64,000 nt of DNA from Pseudomonas sp. 102515 (GTDB lineage Bacteria > Pseudomonadota > Gammaproteobacteria > Pseudomonadales > Pseudomonadaceae), in NCBI RefSeq assembly GCF_031085165.1, contig NZ_JAVHTY010000003.1, positions 620,001 to 684,000 of the forward strand. The letters run 5' to 3'. The translations under genes were made by a program, and so were the position numbers. The notes under the pieces were generated by a model. It ran no database searches. It was not told where the DNA came from and saw only the letters and a program-made list of their open reading frames with translations. This document shows positions 35,610-43,246 of the stretch, piece by piece. The number at the start of each line of letters is the position of its first letter. The stretch's first letter is position 1.

Positions 35610-35840
35610 GTGGATCAAGGTGCCGTATTTCAAAGCAATCGCAGTCAGGCGGTGAGACTGCCAAAGGCGGTTGCCCTGCCCGAAGATGTGAAGCGCGTCG
35701 ATGTGGTTGCTGTCGGCCGCACGAGGATCATTACCCCGGCTGGGGAATCCTGGGATTCCTGGTTCGAGGGAGAGGGTGTCACGGCGGATTTCATGGCGGA
35801 ACGGGACCAGCCCGCCGAGCAGGAGCGCGAAGGCTTCTAA
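35610..35840 (+). CDS. vapB: VapB/VagC-type AbrB antitoxin
   Basis: 76 aa starting at GTG 35610, fixed by a perfect AGGAGG six bases upstream. The N-terminal AbrB swapped-hairpin DNA-binding domain reads GAVFQSNRSQAVRLPKAVAL and continues KRVDVVAVGRTRIITPAG. The C-terminal tail (SWDSWFEGEG...ERDQPAEQEREGF) is the disordered toxin-neutralising part. It binds and inhibits the VapC toxin and represses its own operon through the dyad at 35575-35597. The stop codon overlaps the vapC ATG (TAATG), ensuring coupled translation. Confidence 0.92.
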   Translation: MDQGAVFQSNRSQAVRLPKAVALPEDVKRVDVVAVGRTRIITPAGESWDSWFEGEGVTADFMAERDQPAEQEREGF

Positions 35841-36253
35841 TGCTCAAGTTCATGCTCGACACCAATACCTGCATCTTCACCATCAAGAACCGACCGGTGT
35901 CGGTTCGCGAGGCCTTCACTCGGCACCAAGGACAGTTGTGCATCAGTACGATCACCCTGATGGAGCTGATCTACGGTGCGGAAAAGTCCTCCAGCCCGGA
36001 GCGTAACCTGGCGGTGATCGAAGGCTTCGCCGCGCGTCTAGAGGTGTTGAAGTACGGTCACGAAGCCGCGGCGCACACCGGGCAGTTGCGTGCCGAATTA
36101 GCCAGACTAGGTCAGCAAATCGGTCCCTACGATCAGATGATCGCGGGACATGCGCGCTCCATGGGCCTGATCGTGGTCACCAATAACCGTCGCGAGTTTG
36201 ACCGAGTGCCAGGCTTGCGTGTTGAAGACTGGGTTACCGCTACAGGGAATTAG
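35840..36253 (+). CDS. vapC: VapC PIN-domain ribonuclease toxin
   Basis: 137 aa. PIN-domain acidic residues are visible: Asp7 (FMLDTNTCIF), Glu42 (TLMELIYGAEKS), Asp98 (GPYDQMIAGHARSMGL) and the C-terminal VTNNRREFDRVPGL with Asp121. VapC enzymes of this VagC-partnered type cleave structured RNAs, notably initiator tRNA. Translated from a one-base overlap with vapB. The pair sits between poxB and the gcv operon and looks intact. Confidence 0.93.
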   Translation: MLKFMLDTNTCIFTIKNRPVSVREAFTRHQGQLCISTITLMELIYGAEKSSSPERNLAVIEGFAARLEVLKYGHEAAAHTGQLRAELARLGQQIGPYDQMIAGHARSMGLIVVTNNRREFDRVPGLRVEDWVTATGN

Positions 36254-36356
36254 CGAGCAAGACGCTCGATCCGCCTTTGTCTGCATCACATGAATAAGGA
36301 GCGGCGTGCTCCATAGCGTACAGCCCAGCTGTCAGGCCTAGGAGCATAGCTAATGT

Positions 36357-36374
36357 CGTAACGATTTCGATACG
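36357..36374. promoter_or_regulatory. 18-bp dyad upstream of gcvH, distal activator site
   Basis: CGTAACGATTTCGATACG, a 7-4-7 imperfect inverted repeat of the same design as the proximal copy at 36418-36435 (CGTAACG-ATTT-CGATACG). It lies about 120 bases upstream of the -24/-12 element, typical for a sigma54 enhancer site. Binding by the GcsR-type activator is inferred. Confidence 0.65.
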
Positions 36375-36417
36375 TCGTTTGTTAATCGATACGGCTGTAG
36401 TGGGGTAGCGGGTCAAT

Positions 36418-36435
36418 TGTAACGATTTCGCTACA
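36418..36435. promoter_or_regulatory. 18-bp dyad upstream of gcvH, proximal activator site
   Basis: TGTAACGATTTCGCTACA, near-perfect 7-4-7 inverted repeat with the TGTA...TACA ends expected for TyrR-like regulators. Its centre is about 61 bases from that of the distal copy. It lies 52 bases upstream of the -24 element. Confidence 0.7.
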
Positions 36436-36486
36436 GCGCAATGCGGGTTCTTTAGCTAACCCCTTGAAAACACTGGCCTTCACTCC

Positions 36487-36502
36487 TGGCATCACCCTTG
36501 CA
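36487..36502 (+). promoter_or_regulatory. Sigma54 (-24/-12) promoter of gcvHPT
   Basis: TGGCATCACCCTTGCA matches the RpoN consensus TGGCAC-N5-TTGCA, with GG and GC exactly ten bases apart. Predicted transcription starts near 36513, 39 bases before gcvH. A sigma54 promoter next to an enhancer-binding activator gene makes the regulatory link strong. Confidence 0.85.
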
Positions 36503-36551
36503 CCACCAGACCCATCTATCCATCAGGACAAAGGTCCGCAGGAGTCTGGCA

Positions 36552-36920
36552 ATGAGTCTGCGCTATACCGAAGAACACGAATGGCTGCGTCAGGAAGCCG
36601 ATGGCAGCATTACCGTCGGCATCACCGACTATGCTCAGGACTCGCTCGGCGACCTGGTCTTCGTGCAACTGCCGGAGCTGCGCAGCTACGCCCAGGGTGA
36701 TGAGGTGGCGGTGCTGGAGTCGGTCAAGGCCGCCAGCAACATCACCATGCCGCTGGCGGGCGAGGTCCTGGCTGTCAACGAGGCGCTCAACGATGCGCCC
36801 GAGACCATCAACAGCGATCCGCTGAACGCCGGCTGGTTCTTCCGCTTCCAGCCCGCCAATGCCGAAGCCTTCGCCGCGCTGCTCGACGAAGCCGCCTATC
36901 AGCAACTGATCAAGGGGTAA
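36552..36920 (+). CDS. gcvH: Glycine cleavage system H protein
   Basis: 122-aa lipoyl carrier that shuttles the aminomethyl group from P protein to T protein and its reduced lipoyl arm to L protein. The lipoylation lysine is Lys59 in [11 protein letters not shown]. Other hallmarks are [29 protein letters not shown] and [14 protein letters not shown] 36552 is chosen because it begins the conserved sequence. First gene of gcvHPT, behind the RpoN-type promoter, 7 bases before gcvP. Confidence 0.97.
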   Translation: MSLRYTEEHEWLRQEADGSITVGITDYAQDSLGDLVFVQLPELRSYAQGDEVAVLESVKAASNITMPLAGEVLAVNEALNDAPETINSDPLNAGWFFRFQPANAEAFAALLDEAAYQQLIKG

Positions 36921-36927
36921 GACCGCC

Positions 36928-39783
36928 ATGTCGCTGCACGACACCCTCAGCACCGCCGACGAATTCGTCCCGCGCCACATCGGTCCGCGCGAGCTGGACG
37001 AGATCGCCATGCTGAATCTGCTCGGGTACGAGTCCCTGGACGCCATGACCGCCCAGGTGATCCCCGAGAGCATCAAGGGCACCAGCGTGCTGGACCTGCC
37101 CGCCGGGCTGTCCGAAGCCGACGCCCTGGCCGAGCTGCGCACCATCGCCGGCAAGAATCGCCTGCTCAAGAGCCTGATCGGCCAGGGCTACTACAACACC
37201 CACACCCCGGCGCCGATCCTGCGCAACCTGCTGGAAAATCCGGCCTGGTACACCGCCTATACCCCCTACCAGCCGGAGATCTCCCAGGGTCGCCTGGAGG
37301 CCCTGCTCAACTTCCAGACGCTGATCGGCGACCTCACCGGCATGCCGGTGGCCAACGCCTCGCTGCTGGACGAGGGCACCGCCGCCGCCGAAGCCATGAC
37401 CTTCTGCAAGCGCCTGGCGAAAAACAAGGCCAGCGCCTTCTTCGCTTCCGTGCACTGCCATCCGCAGACCCTGGACGTGCTGCGCACCCGTGCCGAGCCC
37501 CTGGGCATCGAGGTGGTGGTGGGCGTGGAAACCGAGATCGAGGACCACGGCCGCTTCTTCGGCGCGCTGTTCCAGTATCCGATGACCACCGGTGAGATCC
37601 GTGACTACCGCGAGAGCATCCAGGCCTTCCAGGCTGCTGGTGCCCTGGTGGCCATGGCCGCCGACCTGCTGGCCCTGACCCTGCTCACGCCGCCCGGCGA
37701 ACTGGGTGCGGACGTGGCCATCGGCACCGCCCAGCGCTTCGGCGTGCCGCTCGGTTTCGGCGGCCCGCACGCGGCGTACTTCGCCACCCAGGACAAGTAC
37801 AAGCGCGACATGCCCGGTCGGGTCGTCGGCGTCTCCATCGACCGCCACGGCCACCCGGCCTATCGCCTGGCCCTGCAGACGCGTGAGCAGCACATTCGCC
37901 GCGAGAAGGCTACCAGCAACATCTGCACCGCCCAGGTACTGCTGGCCAACATCGCCAGCATGTACGCGGTCTACCACGGTCCCGAAGGCCTGACCCGCAT
38001 CGCCACCCGGGTGCAGCGCCTCACCAGCCTGCTGGCCGCCGGCCTGCAGCGCCTGGGCCACGAGACCCAGCACACCGCCTTCGACACCCTGACCCTGGTG
38101 TTCGGCGCGCGCACCGCTGCCCTGCACGAGGCCGCCCGTGCCCGTGGCTACAACCTGCGCGACGTCAGCGCCGAGGCGCTGGGTGTGTCCCTGGACGAGA
38201 CCAGCACCCTGGCCGACGTCCAGGCACTGCTGGAGATCCTGGCCGACGGCAAGCCCGCCCCCCAGGTCGCCGAGCTGGGCGATGCCCAGGGCGTGGAAGT
38301 GCCCGCGGCACTGCGGCGCCAGTCGGCCTTCCTGACCCACCCGGTATTCGCCAGCCACAGATCCGAGACCGAGCTGATGCGCTACCTGCGCAAGCTGGCG
38401 GACAAGGACCTGGCGCTGGATCGCACCATGATTCCGCTGGGCTCCTGCACCATGAAGCTCAACGCCGCCAGCGAGATGATCCCGGTCACCTGGGCCGAGT
38501 TCGGCGGTATCCACCCCTTCGCCCCGGCCGACCAGGCCGAGGGCTATGCCCAGCTCACCACCGAGCTGGAGGCCATGCTCTGCGCCGCCACCGGCTACGA
38601 CGCCGTCTCCCTGCAGCCCAACGCCGGCTCCCAGGGCGAGTACGCGGGCCTGCTGGCCATTCGCGCCTATCACCAGAGCCGCGGCCAGGGGGAGCGCGAC
38701 GTCTGCCTGATCCCGGCCTCGGCCCACGGCACCAACCCGGCCACCGCCAGCATGGTCGACATGCGCGTGGTGGTGGTGGCCTGCGACAAGCGCGGCAACG
38801 TCGATCTCGACGACCTGCGCGCCAAGGCCGAGCAGCACAGCGAACGCCTGGCCGCGCTGATGATCACCTATCCCTCCACCCACGGGGTGTTCGAAGAGGC
38901 CATCCGCGAGATCTGCCAGGTGGTCCATGACCACGGTGGCCAGGTCTATATCGACGGCGCCAACATGAACGCCATGGTCGGTCTCTGCGCTCCGGGCCAG
39001 TTCGGTGGCGACGTCTCCCACCTCAACCTGCACAAGACCTTCTGCATCCCCCACGGCGGTGGCGGTCCGGGCGTCGGCCCCATCGGCGTCAAGGCGCACC
39101 TGGCGCCCTTCCTGCCCGGCCATGCCCGGCTGGAACGCAAGGAAGGCGCGGTCTGTGCGGCGCCCTATGGCAGCGCCAGCATCCTGCCGATCTCCTGGAT
39201 GTACCTGAAGATGATGGGCAGCGCCGGTCTGACCCGCGCCTCGCAGATCGCCATCCTCAGCGCCAACTACATCGCCCGCCGGCTGGAAGAGCACTATCCG
39301 GTGCTCTACAGCGGTACCGGTGGCCTGGTGGCCCACGAGTGCATCCTCGACCTGCGTCCGCTCAAGGACAGCAGCGGCGTGACCGTGGACGACGTGGCCA
39401 AGCGCCTGATCGACTTCGGCTTCCATGCGCCGACCATGTCCTTCCCGGTGGCCGGCACCCTGATGATCGAGCCCACCGAGAGCGAGTCCAAGCAGGAACT
39501 GGATCGCTTCTGCGACGCCATGATCGCCATCCGCGAAGAGATCCGCGCCCTGGAAGCCGGCACCCTGGATCCCCAGGACAACCCGCTGAAGAATGCGCCC
39601 CATACCGCGCGCGAACTGGCGGGCGAGTGGACCCACCCCTACAGCCGCGAGCAGGCGGTCTTCCCGCTGCCAAGCCTGGTGGACGGCAAGTACTGGCCGC
39701 CGGTGGCGCGCATCGACAACGTCTATGGCGATCGCAACCTGGTCTGCTCCTGCCCGCCGATCGAAGCCTACGGCGAGGCCTAG
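36928..39783 (+). CDS. gcvP: Glycine dehydrogenase (decarboxylating), P protein
   Basis: 951-aa fused-type P protein. It decarboxylates glycine with pyridoxal phosphate and loads the aminomethyl group on lipoyl-GcvH. The PLP lysine is Lys703 in [18 protein letters not shown]. Other motifs are [56 protein letters not shown] and [15 protein letters not shown]. Full length. A long open frame on the opposite strand is a codon-bias shadow. Confidence 0.98.
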   Translation: MSLHDTLSTADEFVPRHIGPRELDEIAMLNLLGYESLDAMTAQVIPESIKGTSVLDLPAGLSEADALAELRTIAGKNRLLKSLIGQGYYNTHTPAPILRNLLENPAWYTAYTPYQPEISQGRLEALLNFQTLIGDLTGMPVANASLLDEGTAAAEAMTFCKRLAKNKASAFFASVHCHPQTLDVLRTRAEPLGIEVVVGVETEIEDHGRFFGALFQYPMTTGEIRDYRESIQAFQAAGALVAMAADLLALTLLTPPGELGADVAIGTAQRFGVPLGFGGPHAAYFATQDKYKRDMPGRVVGVSIDRHGHPAYRLALQTREQHIRREKATSNICTAQVLLANIASMYAVYHGPEGLTRIATRVQRLTSLLAAGLQRLGHETQHTAFDTLTLVFGARTAALHEAARARGYNLRDVSAEALGVSLDETSTLADVQALLEILADGKPAPQVAELGDAQGVEVPAALRRQSAFLTHPVFASHRSETELMRYLRKLADKDLALDRTMIPLGSCTMKLNAASEMIPVTWAEFGGIHPFAPADQAEGYAQLTTELEAMLCAATGYDAVSLQPNAGSQGEYAGLLAIRAYHQSRGQGERDVCLIPASAHGTNPATASMVDMRVVVVACDKRGNVDLDDLRAKAEQHSERLAALMITYPSTHGVFEEAIREICQVVHDHGGQVYIDGANMNAMVGLCAPGQFGGDVSHLNLHKTFCIPHGGGGPGVGPIGVKAHLAPFLPGHARLERKEGAVCAAPYGSASILPISWMYLKMMGSAGLTRASQIAILSANYIARRLEEHYPVLYSGTGGLVAHECILDLRPLKDSSGVTVDDVAKRLIDFGFHAPTMSFPVAGTLMIEPTESESKQELDRFCDAMIAIREEIRALEAGTLDPQDNPLKNAPHTARELAGEWTHPYSREQAVFPLPSLVDGKYWPPVARIDNVYGDRNLVCSCPPIEAYGEA

Positions 39784-39784
39784 G

Positions 39785-39825
39785 CCCTCACCCTCGGCTC
39801 TCTTCCCCTGGGAGAGGGCCGAGGT
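39785..39825. repeat. Palindromic intergenic repeat between gcvP and gcvT (copy C)
   Basis: CCCTCACCCTCGG and CCGAGGT arms with an inner TCTCTTCCCC...GGGAGAGGG hairpin, in the 137-base gcvP-gcvT gap. Same family as the elements near 19.9, 21.8, 45.3 and 56.5 kb. Confidence 0.6.
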
Positions 39826-39920
39826 GGCGATCGCGTTAGACGTTGCGACCCGACAGTTCAGCGCTTGCTCGCTCCTCTTGCCAGGAGTGAGCAAGCCGCC
39901 ACCCGACACGGAGCCCCACC

Positions 39921-41030
39921 ATGTCCCTGCTCAAGACTTCGCTGCACGCCCTGCACCTGGAACTCGGCGCCCGCATGGTGCCCTTCGCCGGCTACGAGAT
40001 GCCGGTGCAATACCCGCTCGGCGTGCTCAAGGAGCACCAGCACACCCGCGCCCAGGCCGGGTTGTTCGATGTGTCCCACATGGGCCAGGTCATGCTCGAA
40101 GGCGAGGAAGCCGCCGAGGCGCTGGAGACCCTGGTACCGGTCGACATCATCGACCTGCCCAGCGGCATGCAGCGCTATGCCCTGCTGACCGACGACAACG
40201 GCGGCATCCTCGACGACCTCATGGTCGCCAACCTGGGTGACTGCCTCTACCTGGTGGTCAATGCCGCCTGCAAGGAAGCCGACCTCGCCCACCTGGAAAA
40301 GCACCTGGGCGATCGCTGCCAGGTGCTGCCGCAATTCGATCGCGCCCTGCTGGCCCTGCAAGGTCCCGCCGCTGCCGCGGTGCTGGCGCGCCTGGCGCCG
40401 GAGGTGGCCGAGATGACCTTCATGCAGGTGCGCCGCGTCAAGCTGCTGGACCAGCCCTGCATCGTCAGCCGCAGTGGCTACACGGGCGAAGACGGCTACG
40501 AGATCTCGGTGCCGAGCGCTGCCGCCGAAGCCCTGGCACGCCAGCTGCTGGCCGAGCCGGAAGTCGAGGCCATCGGCTTGGGCGCGCGCGACTCCCTGCG
40601 CCTGGAAGCCGGTCTGTGCCTCTATGGCCATGACATGGATGCCGGCACCACGCCGGTGATGGCCAACCTGGGGTGGGCGCTGTCCAAGGTGCGTCGTGAA
40701 GGCAACGGTCGCGCCGGCGGTTTCCCCGGTGCCGAGCGTATCTTCACCGAGCAGCGTGAGGGCGTGAGCCGCAAGCGCGTCGGTCTGCTGGTGCAGGAGC
40801 GGGTGCCGGTGCGCGAAGGCGCGGAGCTGGTGGATGCCAGCGGCGCCAGTATCGGCCGTGTCACCAGTGGCGGCTTCGGCCCGACCCTGGGTGCGCCAGT
40901 GGCCATGGGTTATGTCGACAGCGACTTCGCCGCCCTGGATACCCAGCTGTTCGCCGTGGTGCGCGGCAAGCAGGTGCCGGTCAAGGTCGCCAAGACCCCC
41001 TTCGTGCCGCAGCGGTATTACCGCGGTTGA
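39921..41030 (+). CDS. gcvT: Aminomethyltransferase, T protein
   Basis: 369-aa tetrahydrofolate-dependent enzyme that releases ammonia from the H-protein-bound intermediate and forms 5,10-methylene-THF. Family motifs: MVPFAGYEMPVQYP, GLFDVSHMGQVMLEG, SRSGYTGEDGYEISVP, IGLGARDSLRLEAGLCLYG and VTSGGFGPTLGAPVAMGYV. Separated from gcvP by 137 bases containing a repeat; glyA2 and sdaA, which lie between these genes in P. aeruginosa as I recall, are absent here. Confidence 0.97.
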   Translation: MSLLKTSLHALHLELGARMVPFAGYEMPVQYPLGVLKEHQHTRAQAGLFDVSHMGQVMLEGEEAAEALETLVPVDIIDLPSGMQRYALLTDDNGGILDDLMVANLGDCLYLVVNAACKEADLAHLEKHLGDRCQVLPQFDRALLALQGPAAAAVLARLAPEVAEMTFMQVRRVKLLDQPCIVSRSGYTGEDGYEISVPSAAAEALARQLLAEPEVEAIGLGARDSLRLEAGLCLYGHDMDAGTTPVMANLGWALSKVRREGNGRAGGFPGAERIFTEQREGVSRKRVGLLVQERVPVREGAELVDASGASIGRVTSGGFGPTLGAPVAMGYVDSDFAALDTQLFAVVRGKQVPVKVAKTPFVPQRYYRG

Positions 41031-41037
41031 TCTGCGT

Positions 41038-41111
41038 GTTGGGCTTCGCGTTGCTCACCCCAACCTACGGCCATGCTCTCTTAGGTTGGGTTGAGCGAAG
41101 CGAAGCCCAAC
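41038..41111. repeat. 30-base inverted repeat after gcvT
   Basis: Arms 41038-41067 and 41082-41111 match at 27 of 30 positions with a 14-base loop (arm begins GTTGGGCTTCGC and ends CCCAACCTA). It sits between convergent gcvT and GST genes and may act as a transcription stop or mRNA stabiliser. Such GTTGGGCTTCGC...CCCAACC elements are common between pseudomonad genes. Confidence 0.7.
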
Positions 41112-41117
41112 GGCCCC

Positions 41118-41732
41118 TCAAGCCACCGGATAATCCCGGAACACCGACAGGGCCTCCGCTTCGGCGGCCAGGGCCTCCAGCGTCGGGTAATTGCGCCGCT
41201 CGATCAGCCCCGGTAGGGCGAAGTGCAGGAAGGTCCAGGCCACGGCCGTGTCGATGGCGTCCTGGCCAATACTGTCTTCACCCAGCGGTGGACGCGGGCC
41301 CAGCCAGGCCTTGTCCAGGGCGCCACAGGCCGCGCGCAACTGCCCTTCCACGCGCTGCTGCCAGGGTGCATGTCGCTTCTCCTCCGGCCGCAGGTCACGC
41401 TCGTACACCAGTTGCACCGCCTTCTCCGACAGGGCCAGGGCCAGGCCGCTGCGACCGAGGGCGGTCGCCCGGGCCGCATGGCCGCTCGGCCGCAGTTGCC
41501 GACTGCCGCAGGCGAGATGCTGGGCATAGTCCAGAATCAGCGACGAATCCATCAACCGCTGACCGTCCAGGCAGATCAGCGTGGGGGCCTTGAGTACCGG
41601 ATTGAAGCTGCGAAAGCGCTCGACCTCGCGAAACAGCGACACCTGGCGCAGTTCGAAGGGCAGCACCAGCAGGCGAAGGGAGATCGCGACTCGCCGTACA
41701 TAGGGGGAGTCGAGCATGCCGATGAGTTGCAT
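41118..41732 (-). CDS. Glutathione S-transferase family protein
   Basis: 204 aa. The thioredoxin-like N-terminal half has QLIGMLDSPYVRRVAISLRL, with Ser9 as a possible catalytic residue, NPVLKAPTLICLDGQRLMDSS (glutathione-contacting cis-Pro region and Ser pair) and ILDYAQHLA. The helical C-terminal half carries DAIDTAVAWTFLHFALPGL. Substrate unknown. Divergent from a GcvA-like LysR gene that may regulate it. Confidence 0.9.
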   Translation of the reverse strand: MQLIGMLDSPYVRRVAISLRLLVLPFELRQVSLFREVERFRSFNPVLKAPTLICLDGQRLMDSSLILDYAQHLACGSRQLRPSGHAARATALGRSGLALALSEKAVQLVYERDLRPEEKRHAPWQQRVEGQLRAACGALDKAWLGPRPPLGEDSIGQDAIDTAVAWTFLHFALPGLIERRNYPTLEALAAEAEALSVFRDYPVA

Positions 41733-41887
41733 GGGGGCGTCCTGTCAGAAAGAGTGAATCCTGTTTCACGTGGAACGTCACCCTTGCCGTTTGCTTCACG
41801 CTGGGTGCCGCTCTGGACAAGACATTAAGGATTCGGCGAAGCTGCCACCAGCAAGAAATTCTGACCGGATCGTTAAGGAAGGCTTAC

Positions 41888-42793
41888 ATGTCGCGCGTGC
41901 CGCCGCTGAATGCCCTACGTTGCTTCGAGGCGGTTGCCCGTCTGGGCAGCGTGACCCGTGCCGCCAGCGAACTGAACCTCACCCATGCCGCGGTGAGTCA
42001 GCAGGTGAAGGGCCTGGAGCATCAGCTGGGCATGGTGCTGTTCGAGCGCCAGGGGCGCGGGATCGAGGTCACGGGCGACGGTCGGGTCTATGCCGAGCAG
42101 GTTCGCCAGCTGCTCGACGACCTGGGCGAGGCGACCCGGCGCCTGCAGGCCCGCCCGCGGCGCAACGAACTGGTGTTCGCCACCTTTCCCTCCTTCGCCA
42201 CCCACTGGCTATTGCCCCGGCTGCCGCGCTTTCGCGCCCTGCATCCGGAGTACCGCATCCGTATCCAGACCAGCCTGGATTTCCAGGATCTGCGCCAGGG
42301 CATGGTGGATATCGGAGTGCGCATGGGCGAGGGACATTGGGATGGCCTGACGGCGCTGCGACTGTTCCAAGACGATGTGCTGCTGGTGGCGGCGCCTGGT
42401 TACAACGGTGGGCAACTGCCGCGCAGCCTGGAGGAGGCCCTCGCGCAGCCGCTATTGCACACGGAGGAAACCTGGCAGCACTGGGGCGAAATGGCCGGTC
42501 TGGGCGAAGCGGCGCCCAATCGCGGCATCAGCGTGAACGATTCCAATGTGGTGCTGGAGGCGCTGCGCCTTGGACAGACGTTGGCGCTGGAGCGGCGCAG
42601 CCTGGTGCAGGCCGCGCTGAACGAGGGTCGCCTGGTCCAGCTCAGCCCGGTGATGGCGCCCTATCCCTATGCCTACTGGCTGGTCTGGCCGGAACGCGTC
42701 GAATCGGCGGAAAAGCAGGAGCGCTTCAGCGCCTGGATCCAGGCCGAGGTCGCGACCTATCTGGCCGAACTGGCTACGCCGACGCCCCCTTAG
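41888..42793 (+). CDS. GcvA-like LysR-family regulator
   Basis: 301 aa. The N-terminus PPLNALRCFEAVARLGSVTR, with AASELNLTHAAVSQQVKGLE and LFERQGRGIEVTGDG, is the GcvA/AmpR subgroup signature. The effector domain contains FATFPSFATHWLLPRLPRF and DIGVRMGEGHWDGL. GcvA regulates glycine cleavage in enterobacteria, but this subgroup is large, and the nearest divergent target is the GST gene. RBS AAGGA before ATG. A CGACGCCC/GGGCGTCG hairpin overlaps the stop codon. Confidence 0.9.
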   Translation: MSRVPPLNALRCFEAVARLGSVTRAASELNLTHAAVSQQVKGLEHQLGMVLFERQGRGIEVTGDGRVYAEQVRQLLDDLGEATRRLQARPRRNELVFATFPSFATHWLLPRLPRFRALHPEYRIRIQTSLDFQDLRQGMVDIGVRMGEGHWDGLTALRLFQDDVLLVAAPGYNGGQLPRSLEEALAQPLLHTEETWQHWGEMAGLGEAAPNRGISVNDSNVVLEALRLGQTLALERRSLVQAALNEGRLVQLSPVMAPYPYAYWLVWPERVESAEKQERFSAWIQAEVATYLAELATPTPP

Positions 42794-42811
42794 GGCGTCG
42801 GGTAGAGGATT

Positions 42812-43003
42812 TTAGCGCAGCAGCAGCTTGCGACGACCATCCGGCCAGACTTCCCAGAGTTGATCGTTGATGCGCTGCACCTGGCTGGTGGTACGGCGCA
42901 TGGCCGAAATGCTGGCCCGCAGGGCCTGGCCGCTGGCGGTGTCGACGAAATTTCCGGCGCCGGTGCTCTCGGCCGTGGCGCGATCCATAGCTACAGTGTT
43001 CAT
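42812..43003 (-). CDS. Small hypothetical protein, 63 aa
   Basis: ATG 43003 has a good RBS (GGGAGGCG). The sequence MNTVAMDRATAESTGAGNF is followed by a basic C-terminal half (ISAMRRTTSQVQRINDQLWE, then VWPDGRRKLLLR). No signal peptide, membrane helix or known domain. Coding potential is suggested by the RBS and its fit between a convergent regulator and the topB promoter region. The Arg-rich C-terminus could bind nucleic acid, but that is speculation. Confidence 0.55.
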   Translation of the reverse strand: MNTVAMDRATAESTGAGNFVDTASGQALRASISAMRRTTSQVQRINDQLWEVWPDGRRKLLLR

Positions 43004-43246
43004 TGACGCCTCCCAGAGCTCGGCTAAAGACGGCGAAAGTGCCGTAGCCCAAGGACTGTCCAGCACCGGCAAGATTCCGCGTCCGCGGCGGCCACCGTTC
43101 AAGCTGTGATCCACGTCCTGAGTGCGCTGTGGCCTATTGGGCGAATTTGCGCAAAGGCCATTTTCTGTACGGATATACAGATTAGGCCTTGCGCCACTCG
43201 CGCAGGCTTTGCATCCTGTGGCGATTCCCCTCTTGCGACGTCCGCC

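Noticed and set aside
36254..36551. Glycine riboswitch upstream of gcvH
   Set aside because: The predicted transcript leader is only about 40 bases, too short for the tandem aptamers, and the region is explained by a sigma54 promoter with activator dyads.
36910..39909. A 999-codon open frame antisense to gcvP
   Set aside because: It mirrors gcvP almost exactly. The translation is Gly/Ala/Val/Gln/His-rich low-complexity sequence typical of the antisense of high-GC codons, with no recognisable domain.
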